Source of the DNA: Shinisaurus crocodilurus
Lineage: Eukaryota > Chordata > Lepidosauria > Squamata > Shinisauridae
DNA: 64,000 bases
Assembly (NCBI GenBank): GCA_021292165.1
Contig: CM037878.1
Coordinates: forward strand, 234,823,546-234,887,545
Reading direction: 5' to 3'
Shown: in pieces, positions 1 through 11,562 of the stretch
How the letters are laid out: each line of letters opens with the position of its first letter
How positions within the stretch are numbered: the first letter of the stretch is position 1
The notes under the pieces: model-generated
Seen by the model: only the letters and a program-made list of their open reading frames with translations
Told to the model about the DNA's origin: nothing
The model's database searches: none
Position numbers and translations under genes: made by a program

Positions 1-1600
1 GTTCATTGTGTTTTCCCATTCATCCCGAAATGAGTGTGCACCCCTAGGAATTGTGCACTGATCAGATGTCTGATTTAGATTAATTACCTGAATGCTTCAT
101 ACAAGAGCTCACAAGTAAAGTAGGAATAGCCAAGTTTGGCACCACGTGACTGAACCACATCAGTGTCCCAGAGAAAAATATTTTGGTATTAATTACGTCT
201 TTGGCATCATATTCAAAATTGAATTGATGCCTGGATTTGGTCTGCCAGTGGATTTCTCCTGTGAGCCTGTCTCTGATAAGAACTTCAGGGGCTTGTTAAG
301 GCCCACCTCAAAAGAGAGGCGAGCTTTTAAAGCCCCCAAATTCTTCTTCCATTCAGATCAAAATCCGAGTGGAGGAAGAATTTCTGCCTTCCCTGACTGG
401 CAAATGTTTCACACGGCCTGAGGAAAGCCTCTGTCAGACAATGATTGTGGAGGCTTTGGAAGCCAAAACCAACATTACTTCAGCTGCTACAGCTGAAGTA
501 ATACCCTACAAACCTCTTAAAAGTACCCTATGAAATACAATGGAGCCAGGTCCACTGCCTTACAGAGGACCCATGGGGGGGGGGAATGGCCACCCCCCTC
601 AAACTTCCCCCCTCCCAGTATCTTCATCCTCTGCCCATAGTTCAATGGGGTTGGGGAAAAGGCTTTTGGGATGGGGAGTTATTTCCCCCCCCCCAGACTG
701 GTTCAGAAACATTACCAGAATTGTTTCTGATTTGGGGTGGGGGGGATGCTCGTCCATCTCTATGGACCTGGATATAGTGCACAAGAGTGGTTCTATACTA
801 CAGATATTAACTCTCAGATGAGTAAAATGAGTATCTGAGCATCCACAATCAATAAAGATCCCATGCTCTGTGAATAAGAAAAGAGTTATTAATTGTAGTC
901 ACTATCAGATGTAACCTTTACTGATTCGTACCTTATCCAGCTACATATTCGTCTTCATAAAAATGTGTAGCTCTATGCATGTTTCGGTCTTAGCCTTAAT
1001 ATCTTCGATATATCCGAGGTATGTGTGTATGCTGTCTGTCAACACACAGGGGAGTTAGCTGTCATCTGCTGCTACAAAGTCACAGGTTATATAGCTGTGC
1101 TGTAATATAGTCCCTTCTCCTCTGTGGCACAAAGTCAGACTTCTAACACTTTTTTCTCCCTTGTGAGTTCAAAATGTAATGATCAATAATATCTTACCAC
1201 TGTGTTTGTGAACTATGTTAAGGCTCTTGGCTGAGATATTTTAGAGATGTGCAAGGCTGAGCTTCTGGGAAAGGGTAATGCAATTTTCATGAGGTTTTTT
1301 TTGTTTGTTTGTTTTTTAAGTGAAAACCTCCCATCCTTCATGCATCATAGTTTGCACTTTTCAGCTGTAGAATATTTTTCTCTTTATTATTGTTATTTGG
1401 TATGCATTATATTTCCATTCCCTACTAAGATATACAATACTATGACCCCATTCAGCATTTCTGAATCACTGGTCATTTAAAAGTTGCCATAGTACGGACT
1501 GAACTCTATGTCACTAAAGCATCTTGTGATAACAGTGACTATCTGAGAGATTACACTTAAGTGGATTAGGAAGCAGGGAGACATTAAAAATCACAGAGCA
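1..1600. other. Unrecognised unique sequence, no gene
   Basis: No recognisable protein or RNA gene is visible. The short open frames are random. The stretch holds a small inverted repeat at 474-502, G and C homopolymer runs around 574-740 and T-rich DNA around 1290-1320. A motif tagagatgtgc at 1242 resembles the terminus of a hAT-like family seen later in the window, but no matching far end was found. Confidence 0.6.
474..502. repeat. Small perfect inverted repeat
   Basis: Two perfect 13-bp arms (attacttcagctg at 474-486 and its reverse complement at 490-502) are separated by three bases. The arms are too short to call a transposon, and no duplication flanks them. It may be chance or a relic of a palindromic element. 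Confidence 0.6.
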
Positions 1601-1604
1601 TACA

Positions 1605-2000
1605 CAAGGGTGGGCAACTTTTTGCCCCCCAGATGTTCTTGTCTATAACTCCGATAAGCCATAGTAGCCTGCATAGCTAATGGTAAGCAAACATGGGAGT
1701 TAAGGCCCTCCAAATGTTTTGGCCCACAACTTGTCCCCCTGGTATGGGAATTGGAACCAGATATTTGTCATTCTAGAACAGTGTTCTCCAACCTTGGGTC
1801 CCCAGATGTTTTTGGCCTACAACTCCCAGCATGCCCCAGCCAGCGTAGCTGGGAGTTGTAGGCCAAAAACATCTGGGGCCCCAAGGTTGGAGAACACTGT
1901 TCTAGAATGTCAGGAGGAAATAACATATTGACTAAGGCAGCTTTCCCTAGCCTGATGCCTTCCAGCGCTGCTGGACTACAGCTCCCATCCTCTCAAACCA
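1605..2000. mobile_element. Older palindromic hAT-type fragments flanking a younger MITE
   Basis: The blocks 1605-1745 and about 1935-2000 resemble the common squamate palindromic repeat built from 'gggcaac...ccagatgtt' and 'actacaactcccat' type segments. The left block contains inverted copies of these segments (1624-1650 against 1697-1730). The younger hAT MITE at 1779-1899 lies between the two blocks, which suggests insertion into an older element of similar type. Family assignment is by eye only. Confidence 0.45.
1779..1899. mobile_element. hAT-type hairpin MITE with 8-bp TSD
   Basis: This 121-bp non-autonomous element is almost wholly an inverted repeat. The left arm begins cagtgttctccaaccttggg and the right arm is its reverse complement ending gaacactg. 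It is flanked by perfect 8-bp direct repeats ttctagaa at 1771-1778 and 1900-1907, the duplication length typical of hAT transposases. The duplicated target is itself palindromic, so the hairpin extends seamlessly into the flanks. A second copy of the family lies at 9921-10051. It codes for nothing and would need a transposase in trans. Confidence 0.88.
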
Positions 2001-2985
2001 CTGGTAAAATGATGCTTCATGTGGGGCTGGAACTGCCCACTCCTGTGACATTTCTGTTTCCTCTTTTTGCCTGCCTCAGGGTAAGTTAATTCACCTTAGA
2101 GCATGGGAAGGGGGTGGTAGCAGTTTGCAGGATAGGGCTGAACACACTCTCGGGCTGTGTTTGTCCTGAACCGGCTCATAAGCATCACCTAGGGGAACAC
2201 CTCTCCCCAAATGCTCATAAGGTCTCTAGAAGAGTGCCATCCCACCCAGCTTATGTGGGCTCATGGCCAACATTCTATTTTTCACAGGCCTTTTGTCTCC
2301 ATGACATTCTTCACCCATGTGACCTTGCATGCCCCATCCTTCCTTTTTTCTTGTGATCTGCCTTACCTGTTTGCTTCTATTCCGCACCTGGGGTATGAAT
2401 GACCACTGGCACCTGAGCCTCCTATTTCTGCATTATTTTAATTTAAGCTTAAGGACACCCAACTTCTCATTTCTTTCCATAATAGACTCAACAGGCCATA
2501 CCTATTACAGCATTCACTCAGCAGCTTCAGATGTTATTTTGCTGTGGTGCAGGAACTGGATGTGTAAGTAGGATATGTAACTTACAGTATACAGTCAACG
2601 ATATATGTATTTTTAGACCAGTCATAACTGATAAGGAAATTCTCGCTTTTTTTGGTATGCATGATTTCCTTAGGAATATATTCAAATTACTACATCATTT
2701 TTGTCAATCTGGTAACTGAAATCTAATTTCAGCAGTCAAAGAGGTTGTGGTATAGAAAGAAGAGCTAGACCTAGGATATTCCAAGGAGAATAGCAGCTGG
2801 TCTAGGAACACCCTGTTTTATATAATAAAGTGAGAGATACACCAGACCTCCTTATAATGAAAGAAGGAATACGGTATGTAGGAAGTGCTTAACCCATTTC
2901 AATCCATGAGGTTCTTTTAGAGTAGAAGCCAAGTGATGAAAAACAGGAAGCAGGTCACTGACATCAAAATGGTATTGGGATTTCC
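2000..2985. other. Unrecognised sequence, no gene
   Basis: No protein similarity, tRNA or recognisable repeat was seen. Short open frames occur by chance only. Confidence 0.55.

Positions 2986-3028
<43 letters not shown>
2986..3028. repeat. (GAT)n microsatellite
   Basis: About 14 uninterrupted trinucleotide repeats of gat. A second, longer tract of the same unit lies at 31628-31679. Confidence 0.97.
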
Positions 3029-3029
3029 C

Positions 3030-5535
3030 TATGATGATATCGTAAGAAATGAGCCAGTGTGAACCTATTGGACTGGTGGTCTGAGTCACTTATTTGCCAG
3101 GTTAAAATTCTGTGAGCTTCAGCAGATATGTGATACAGACCACTGAAACAATATACTGTAATTGTTTATGGGAAGCCTCCTGGGTAGAGAACCATTATAA
3201 ATACTGTAATTCCTGTATTTTGCAGTTTCAATAGTCACAAAAGGCATGTACTGCTATGGGACTCCGCTGTATTGAAATAACTGATATTTACTTTCATGTA
3301 AAATGTTCAGGATCAGAAAGGTAGTGGGGATTATAAGCACACAAAAAAGAAAAAGAAAAGAAAGCTCAATAATATACCCAGTCTTTAGCAGTGAATCTAA
3401 TTCTCACCAAGTTGATACCTTGTCTCATATGGTTGCTTGCCATCACACTGGAGGACACTTTTAGCATTCCTTTATGTAATCTCCAAGAGCTGGTCTGTAT
3501 GTGACTTCTGTCACATGGATGTCACAGAAAACTACTTCTGTGTGGTGTTTTCGTTATGTCACTTCTTCAGCAAGTTTCCATGTGATGTTAAGGGAGAGGG
3601 ACCCTGACATTGTACCTTATAGGGGCAGCAAGGAGAAGATACCACATGGGAGCTATCTCAAAGGGCTTCTGCATGATAGATGTCAAACATTTGCCAGACT
3701 TAATTTCAGTATTTCATAAGTCGATGAAATAGCAGAAATTGTGCAAAAACAGTGTCTGCTGGATTGTATCCTATGTGACTAAGACATTCTCTAGATACAA
3801 AGTTCATTGTATGGTAAAATTCTTCCTGGATTTTTTTAAAAATCAGTTTAGATTGCAAATGTGGGATCAATGATTCAATGTTCTCCTCTCTGAAAAACTC
3901 CAGGGTACAGGGTTTTTGCTCCCTGAATAGAAAGAGCACATACTTCATGGAAAAAAGGTTGTGTGCATGGAAGGGATCCTTTCATTCATGGAACAAGAAC
4001 TGTCCATAAGAAACAAGATGTCAGGGAGAAGTGTTGATATGCTATTTTTCTATCTGTTAGATTCCTCCACCCCAGGGGTGAGCATTCAGTCATATAATCC
4101 TTTCCCACAACCTGTAGAGTGGTTCATGAACACTTTTACACCATAATGACACTAAGCTGTTTATGTAGGCCAAAAGTTAGATCTGGATCTAATGGTAGAC
4201 CGCTGGGTGATTTGTAGTAGATCAACAAGGATTTCTGATTCTCAATTGTTTAACACTAGCAGCAACAAAAATACTTCCCCTTTCTCCCCTCAAATTATGT
4301 ATGAAAACTTGGGGTAACCAGGTGTTGATTTTTGTATACAAGGGCTGTGAGCTCTGCAGTTCTGGTACCCAAAAGAAATTCCCATGCTCAGAATTCTTTA
4401 ATTTTAAGTGTATGTCTTTTGCAGTAGGCTCTGCTTGATGGATCTCATGGTTCTAGTAAAAAAACAAAGTAGATCCCACAAGCCTGAAGTCTGCCGATTC
4501 CTAATCTAGGGAACTCTTAAGTTCCTTTCTCATGCATCCTTGTTCTTCCTTTCATTTGAGATCAGATGAATTAATGCAGATAATCAGGAAAAAAATGGGA
4601 TGAGTGGCTGCCAACTATTTTGGTATTCCAATGTCTACTGAAATTGTACAGTCACCCTTAGCCGATAAAATTTGGTAGTGGGATAGAAAGGACAGGACAG
4701 TTCAATGACTGAGTTTGTTACATAAGTAAGGACTGTGGACATGAGAATCCAGTTTCGGATGGATCAAAAATTTGTTATTACATAAGGACATTTCAAAATC
4801 TGCTTCATACCTCTCTTGAATAATTTGTGACCCAAACAAGGACTTCAGCCACATTAGGTTCAAAATGTCCCTCGTCAGATGCTGAAGAGTGATTGAGCAG
4901 GAATTTGAGGGCCACACTAGGATGATGGATTTTCTTATAAACATCTCTCCTTGATCAGTCTGAGGAGCCGAGCATCTTTTAAAAAGAATCTTTTGTTAGT
5001 TTTGATAGCTGTTGGAAATGTCTGAACATATGCTTGGAGACAATGAAATTTCAGTGGGATGGTTTTTCCCTTTTAAACTCAATCCTTAGTAGACCAACTT
5101 GAAACATGAGACAGCAGGAAAAGTGAGTCAAGAAAAAGAAAAGAAAAGAAATTTAGCTGAGAGATGTTGCCAAGGATTGGAGCTAAATCTTGTAAACACT
5201 GTGCCATTAGAAACTGATGAGGATGATAAAGAACACGGATTACCATACATCCACTGGAGAGGTTTCAATCAACATCTAAACAGTTTCAGAGGATTTCATT
5301 TGAAACAGGGAGCTTTCTCAAATAAGCAATCAAAATAATCCATTAGGGCTGTAATCACAGCCATGCTTTTCCAGTGCAGTGATTTTGGCGTAAGCAGAGA
5401 GGGTAAATATTTTTAAAATTGTTCCTGTTTTGACTTCAATCACACTATTGTGCATTGTTTTACTTGAAGAACAGCTTGAAAAGGCCAGGGTTCTTAGATT
5501 TTAGGGTTTTTTTTGTTTTTGTGTTTTAAGGAAAG
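3030..5535. other. Unrecognised AT-rich sequence, no gene
   Basis: About 2.5 kb without a recognisable gene or well-supported repeat. The small open frames have no domain content. Simple A/G-rich stretches occur near 3345-3362 and 5130-5150. Confidence 0.55.
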
Positions 5536-5539
5536 TGAT

Positions 5540-5640
5540 TTATAGAATCATAGAATGATAGAGTCGGAAGTGACCTCAAAAGTCATCTAGCCCAGCCCAG
5601 CCCCACCTGATGCAGGAAATCCACTATTTCAGTACCCCTA
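5540..5640 (-). mobile_element. CR1 LINE 3'-end fragment
   Basis: The segment starts with tagaatcatagaatgata, then 'gagtcggaagtgacctcaaaagtcatctag', then an 'agcccagcc' run. This is the reverse complement of a CR1 3' terminus, which ends in short repeats of a sequence like attctatgat. The same signature opens the CR1 at 11844. Only about 100 bp is left, so it is a severely 5'-truncated copy without coding content. Confidence 0.75.
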
Positions 5641-5974
5641 TAACAGTATGAATGATGTAAGTTATGACAATAGCCACTAGTTTAAGGTGATCTTACTTGT
5701 CACAAGGAAGAATCCATGGAGTTTGCACTTCTAGTACGATGTTCAAGGAGTGACATTTACTACTCTCTAGTGAATCTCAACCTTATCATAGGGACAACAA
5801 CATGGAACTGACCATTATATATATGTTCTTTTCACCAGGGGAGTGAAAATGATACATGGGGATCACTTGTGCATCATCTGTCATCGTTTCCTTTTAACAG
5901 GTGAAGCTGCTCTTGAATTAGTCAAATTGATGGAAGGTAGCTCTCTTTATGGGTTTTAGCCAGACTAGCTACAG

Positions 5975-6135
5975 CAGAGCCTCCATATTCAATGGCAGTG
6001 TTCCTCTGATTATTAGATGTTGAAGGCAAACACAGCATTGCTCCCTCTATCATCTGCTAACTACTCCTGCAGACTGAATACTGGACTAGATAGGTATTTA
6101 GTCTGATCCAGCAAAGCAAGTTGTATGATTTTAAA
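5975..6135 (+). repeat. Interspersed repeat fragment (same type as 63586-63742)
   Basis: The tail 'aatactggactagataggtatttagtctgatccagcaaagc' is similar to 'aatgctggaccagatggacccttggtctgatccagcaggg' at the right end of the window. Both resemble a common short squamate interspersed repeat. The copy is diverged and its left boundary is uncertain. Confidence 0.45.
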
Positions 6136-6139
6136 AGCT

Positions 6140-8150
6140 TTGACTTAAAATTTTTAGTAAAACAATAGAAGTGGTATTGCAGACATATTTTGAATAAAAC
6201 AAAGAGAATGCAAGAAAATCCCTCTCCTCCCAAGGAATCACATGATTGAAGAATCTTGGATTAATCATAACACCTACAGAGGCAGACATAATTCATTAGG
6301 TTAACTACCCATATAGTATGGACATACATTTTTGTATGATTCTGTCATAAACAATTTCATGGCTCGGCAGCGAGGAGGAGTCCCACTTTTGTTACACAGG
6401 TTTTTTATGTGATCTTTACAAGAGAAAAGACTGCAGAATACATGAAATGGAGTGAGGTCTACATCATTCTTACAAATACATGTGTGTACACACATATACT
6501 CCATGAGGAACGGATCCTATTTAATGTTTAGGGTGGCAGGGAAAGGCAGTTTTGAAGAAGGGCAAACATATCAGAAAAAGTGAATTGGAAAATACCTGTC
6601 TGTTGCACCACAGGTAATAAACAGAACATATCTGAAATCTCCTTTCAAGAAGTTGGTGTTAACTAAAAAGAGCTAATTATTACAATTGACAGGAAAATGA
6701 TAGCAAGAGGTTCCAATAGTACAAACCTTTCCAGGTAGCCCTGGTGAAGTCAGATAAATTGACAAGACACAAGTTGCTGGGGAACAACAGCGGGACGTGG
6801 CTGTTATGCTAAAACGTTGGTTTTAAAGTAACAAGATACAGAAGAGAGAAGGAATCAAGATAAGCTTGGTTTACAATTTGTTATGTAAGAGTTATATGTA
6901 TTTCCCTCCTGCCACTAACTAGTACTCAAATAAATATGTAACTAGTATGAAAGATGTCTACATTAATAAAAATATATCTATATATTTTAATGGATCGAGA
7001 TAGATAGCAATCTTCTTTATACAGATTAGTAACTGGGACTTGGGATAGCCAACATCATTTAAAACCAAGCTAGATAAAGCCTATAGAATAAAATAAAGTA
7101 TAATATACAAAATACTTCGTTGGATCCAGATTTAGGCATGTGAAACTAGTCTGCTGAAAAGACTCCCCTGTCCCCTCCTCTCCACGGCAGCCCCTCCAAC
7201 TGCCTGAAAATGCTACACAGGGTGTTGCCCCCCCACCCAAATGAGAAGAGCTGTGGTGAGAGGGGAGATGGGGGGATCCTTCAAAACTGAAAAGAGGCAC
7301 CTGTCATGAGAAGAGCCCTTCCATCAACAGTTCCTGGATCCAAGTCAGTGTGCGCACACTAAAACTGTGCCATGGTATTTTAATCACAGCATCTAGAAGC
7401 TCATGTTTTACTGCATTGATACAAGAAACCCAGGTTAAGACTTTGTTGAATGACCTGGAACAAGGAATTCCGCAACTGGGGAACAACCACTGACAAAGCC
7501 TCCCTTTAACCCTCCTTCATACATGATGCAAAGTGTGCCTTATTGAAAGCACAGAGTTTCATATTGCATAACCATGATTTTCCTTCAACATCTTCTTTTC
7601 CTTTGCGGGAAGTGATGAATCAGATCAGTTGGTATAACTGATTAGTAGGAATGAACATCTTTTAACCTGCAATCCTGTTAACTGTCTAATCTGTAGTTAT
7701 TTGCAGACCAGTAGCATCTAACACCATTTTATACATTGTTTCAGTGTCATTGTACACAATAACCTTTGTGTTACTAGATGATAAAAATAGAACGATGGGT
7801 ATATCCCCCCTGGAACCTCTTCTATGATTCATAAAGCAATCTAAGATGTTATTATGGGGATAGCCCTGTACAAAATAAATGGTCCCTTGCACTACTAGAG
7901 TAACACAGAGATGGTTACCATCTTGGCATCTATGGAAATCATGGACACAATTTCAAGGAAGCAAAGTGTATAGCACAATATAATTATCTTCCATTAAGTT
8001 ATTGATGAAGCACAGACGACACCAAACAATGCTCCATCCAATAATTCCCATTATGTGGAATTTACCAGTGCCAGTTTTAGCTGTTTTCAGAAAGGCCAGG
8101 CAAGGATTTTTGAGTTTCTATCATTCCATCATTTGTTTTATCCATGTTTC
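6140..8150. other. Unrecognised sequence, no gene
   Basis: No gene or convincing repeat. The stretch is AT-rich, with a tata-rich block near 6965-6990. The open frames are short and without motifs. Confidence 0.55.
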
Positions 8151-8156
8151 CAGACT

Positions 8157-8604
8157 TAGGGTGCAATCCAATTGGGATGCCCATAACCCTACAAACTCAG
8201 AAGATTACTGGCATCCTATGCAGGGTGGGAGGCATGTGTAGGCAAAAGTCACTTCTGTGCTTCTGCCGCCCAGAAAAACAGCTAGAAAGCTGATTTCTGC
8301 TAACTGCAGTGCTTCAGAGTGGGAAGGAAGACGCCGAGGCACTGTCAAGATACCTCGTATTGTGATGGCACCAGTCTCACCTCCTCCCTGCCCCCCGGTA
8401 TGCCCCCGAGCCCCTTCTCAGAGATCACCTTTGCTACCTCAGAGATGCAGCCAGCACAGTTCTTTCTGCACTGGCTACAAGGTGTGTGCTCTGAGTTCAG
8501 ACTCTCAGCTTCAACATCGGAGCGAGTTTCTGAGGTTGGAACTGGTACTCTAAAAAATCCTATGGCCATTCTAGACACTGCCTAGCAGCCATAAGATTGT
8601 GCTG
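8157..8604 (+). mobile_element. Interspersed repeat family F, copy 1
   Basis: This roughly 450-bp repeat starts 'tagggtgcaatccaat' and ends near 'ataagattgtgct'. It aligns by eye along its length with 28909-29356 (same strand) and 14299-14737 (opposite strand). Shared landmarks are 'aactcagaagattactggcatcc', 'agatacctcgtat', 'agttctttctgcactggct' and 'ggttggaact'. The ends look weakly inverted, so a non-autonomous DNA transposon is likely, but no target duplication was found. The 98- and 88-codon frames inside are not preserved between copies and are not genes. Confidence 0.7.
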
Positions 8605-8609
8605 TTAAC

Positions 8610-9912
8610 TGCTTAAATTTGCAGATGGTTTTTAAAATATATACTACATGCTTGTTTACCCTGAATTCACATGCCGGAATTGCATGTGAAAGACATGTTA
8701 TGATTTCTGGGCTTTACCATGCAAATGTCTGACCTTTACCATGCAAATACCATGCAGGAAAGATTCAGCATATGGTGGTGTGCCAATCCCTGCTGTGTAT
8801 GTGTGTGCATGCATGCTTTGTGACTTTGTACTAGAAGCAAAGAAAAACTCATAGGTTAGCTGTAGTAATGTTTCCCACTACTGATAAGTTGAACTTGGCA
8901 GAAAAATAGAAAACGTTCCCTGCTTTTGTAAATTGTATCAAGGGATAAAGCCAAGTGGTCACTAGTGCTTTCAATGGGAGGTTCACTGGCAAATTTTCTG
9001 GCACTGTTATGATAACATATGTGAGCAAGTCAATGGTAATTAACCATGACAATTAAGAAATCATAAGAAATTGATAGTCTTTCAGAACTGTTTGGCAAAA
9101 ATAAAGTTGTATTTATTTTGCAAACACAAAGGGACATTAATAAAAAGCATACAGAAAAGGGCTTCTACCCTCCTTTAACAAAGAGGGAGTGCACTTTTTG
9201 TGGATATAAATATGTGCTGCCAACTTACAAAGAAATTGGCGCTCTTAGGATGGCTTCATGTTACCCAGAAGTGGTAAAAGGCTGTGGCATGGTTATAGAC
9301 TAAGTTGCATGTAGGTCTTGTCCCACTGATTTCTGTGGGAGAGACTGAGTTAGTTTGGATCCAACTTTATGTGTGAGTAAGAATTGCTTTACATGTGACC
9401 TGGAAAAGATTTTTTTTTAAAAAGATGTTCATTTGACTCATGTACCTGTTTTCCCCACTACCTGGCATTGTGTGAACAGGCTCCCTGTAGTATAGTGTGA
9501 CTAAATATGTGTAGCTCCCCATAGTAAGATGTGTGACTAAATATGTGTAGATAGAAATTTACCACAGGGGAGATACATAAGTTTCCCCTTTGGATGTTAC
9601 ACTAGCAGTGGGGAAAGGGAATGTGCAAGTCACATATTTGTTTTCTTTGTGTTGCTAGGATATCCAGCTCACTTTCCAGTTGTAATTTTTCCACTTTCAT
9701 GGTAAAATGAGGACACTAAAGATAAGAACCTGACATTAGCCAAGTCCCCATTGAGACCAGCATCCTATTTCTACCACTGGCTACACCATTGCTTCCAGAA
9801 GTCCAGAAGGTGGCACGGGGATACTGTGTAAATCTCCTCCATTTATGAAGTGCGTGTAAATTCCCCTCACACACATTTTCATTAAATCTCCAAAAGACAG
9901 TGTAGCTCAATC
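8610..9912. other. Unrecognised sequence, no gene
   Basis: No gene. It includes a short TG/TGCA-rich patch near 8798-8815. A block near 9300-9360 vaguely resembles the squamate 'ccattgatttcaatggg' type repeat. Confidence 0.5.
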
Positions 9913-9920
9913 GTCTAGTG

Positions 9921-10051
9921 CAGTGTTCTCCAACCTTGGGTCCCCAGATGTTTTTGGCCTACAACTCACAGCATGCCCCAGCTATGCTGGCTGAGGCATT
10001 CTGGGAGTTGTAGGCCAAAAACATCTGGGGACCCAAGGTTGGAGAACACTG
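9921..10051. mobile_element. hAT-type hairpin MITE, second copy
   Basis: The 131-bp element begins cagtgttctccaaccttggg and ends with the reverse complement, the same arms as the element at 1779-1899. It is flanked by perfect 8-bp duplications gtctagtg at 9913-9920 and 10052-10059. The right-hand duplication is shared with a different hAT element that starts at 10060. The two copies differ mainly in the short loop between the arms. Confidence 0.9.
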
Positions 10052-10309
10052 GTCTAGTGCAGTGATGGCGAACCTTTTTGAGCCTGAGTGCCCAAACTGC
10101 AACACAAAACCAACTTATTTATTTCAAAGTGCCAACACTACAATTAAACTTGAATACCGAGGTTTTAGTTTAGAAAAACAACTCATACAGTTGTCCGAAC
10201 TAATTAACATCTTTTGTCTTAAAAGAAAAACACAATAACAGAGCTTTCAATTATACAAACAGTTTTCACATTCATACACAAAGACATCCCTCCCCTCCTG
10301 TGCACTTCG

Positions 10310-11060
10310 CTTTACATTTCTGACTACAGACACGTGGGTCGAAATCCATGCCAAGGAGCTTCCAGTTTGAGATCGAGCGGAGGGGACTTGCACGGCTTGC
10401 AGTCTTCCTAGCGGCTCTCCCGATTTAAAATACACAGGACTCAGGGGCCAGGATGCATTCAGTGGGGGATAACAGGTGGATCTCGAGGCTTGACTTTCTG
10501 GAGCGGAGAATGAGCTGCTGGGAAATGCGAAAGATCCAGGGAGGGCCAAGCCAGGAGGGAGGCGCTCCGCACCGGTCGCGATCCATTCCGATGTTGCCCG
10601 CTCCCCCCCCGCCTTGGCTTGGCTTGCCTTGTGGCAGGGTGGCGGTTACCTCAGCCCACATCTCTGTGTAATGACATGCAGGGAGGGCAGGCAGGCAGGC
10701 AAGGCTGGAGGTGGAGGTGGAGGAGGAGGAGGAGGAGGAGGAGGAGGAGGAGGAGGGCGCACGAGAAGGAGGTGGGCAGAAAGCGAGTGCGGGAGGCAGA
10801 GAGGAGCCGACCGAGCATTTAAAGTGGCAGCCCAGCCACACCTTCGCCCAGTGCTGAGTGCGGCAGGAAGAGGAGCGCGGCCGGGAGGCGTGTTGACGGA
10901 GCCGGAGCTGCCCTCCCCACCTCTCCTCTCCTCTCCCCGCTTGTTCCCCCGCCCCTCGGGGGAATCCTAGTGGCAGGAGGCACCCGGGACCCCTGCCTGA
11001 TCGCCTGCTAGCTGGTTAGCTGAATCAGGTGGCAGCATCTCGCTCCGCTCACGTGCCCAC
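10310..11060. other. CpG-rich block inside the hAT element
   Basis: CpG dinucleotides are dense here: about seven within 10560-10610 and about seven within 10850-10905. The rest of the window is CpG-poor. The block also holds a purine GGA tract and runs of pyrimidine. Reading frames through it (serine-rich or glycine/arginine-rich) arise from the GGA repeat and are not credible proteins. Because it lies inside perfect hAT termini, it moved with the element. Confidence 0.65.
10707..10757. repeat. (GGA)n / (GGT) purine tract
   Basis: An almost pure run of gga triplets, with two ggt variants at the left end, sits inside the hAT element. Confidence 0.95.
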
Positions 11061-11123
11061 AGAGAGGTCCCTGCATGCCAGCTGTGGCACGCATGTCATA
11101 GGTTCGCCATCACTGGTCTAGTG

Positions 11124-11259
11124 CCTTCTATGGTGTATACAAATCCACTGTTATATGTGATTAGTTAGAAAGTTATATCCACAGATGAGTAAAGTCTATG
11201 ATCATAGGTCCCTTGAATGCATGGAGGTTTGAGACTGTGCTGGCTAACAGGCATGACAC
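11124..11259. other. Short unique spacer
   Basis: Unremarkable sequence between the hAT element and the SINE tail. Confidence 0.5.
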
Positions 11260-11485
11260 TATTTATTTATTTATTTTTATTATAAATTTATACCTCACCT
11301 TTTTTCCTGCAAGGAACCCAAGGCGGCTTACATAATCCTCCTCCTCCTCTCCATTTTGCCCTCACAACAACCCTGTGAGGTAGGTTAGGCTGAGAGTCAG
11401 TGACTGGCCCAAAGTCACCCAGTGAGTTACATGGCTGAGCGGGGACTAGAACCCGGATCTCCCGAGTCCCAGTCCAACATGCATT
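11260..11485 (-). mobile_element. Sauria-type tRNA-derived SINE, partial head
   Basis: In reverse orientation it shows the tail (atttattt run), then the complements of 'ccttgggttccttgcag', 'ccctcacaacaaccctgtgaggtaggttaggctgagagtcagtgactggccca' and the tRNA-like B-box region 'tagaacccggatctcc'. The tRNA-like A-box half, which would lie at the right end, is lost or scrambled beyond 'cccagtccaac'. This is a Pol III retroposon mobilised by a LINE. Three fuller copies lie at 22695, 46800 and 58088. Confidence 0.87.
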
Positions 11486-11562
11486 TACACCCAATAATGA
11501 ATATATGAGCAGGCTAATCAAGAGGACAGAACTGGTTACTTATGACATCACTGTAGCTGCAA

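Larger units (their letters stand above)
10060..11115. mobile_element. Non-autonomous hAT (Charlie-like) element, 1056 bp
   Basis: Perfect 16-bp terminal inverted repeats cagtgatggcgaacct bound this element, and 8-bp duplications gtctagtg flank it (10052-10059 and 11116-11123). The outer parts ('gagtgcccaaactgcaac', 'ctgtggcacgcatgtcat') resemble widespread Charlie-like hATs of tetrapods. I recall the OC1-type group, but that name is from memory and uncertain. No transposase frame survives. The interior contains a strikingly GC- and CpG-rich block (about 10310-11060) unlike the surrounding DNA. That block could be the promoter/5' region of a deleted parent transposon or captured host DNA. Confidence 0.87.

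Noticed and set aside
1242..1500. Another 'tagggatgtg' family element starting at tagagatgtgc
   Set aside because: No matching right terminus or family-style interior could be found.
10425..10970. Open frames of 138 and 118 codons with poly-Ser or poly-Gly
   Set aside because: Generated by the (GGA)n tract in a hAT element; low complexity and not protein-like.
10060..11115. Firm naming of the hAT as SPIN or OC1
   Set aside because: Termini are of Charlie-like type, but the exact consensus was recalled from memory and cannot be verified here.
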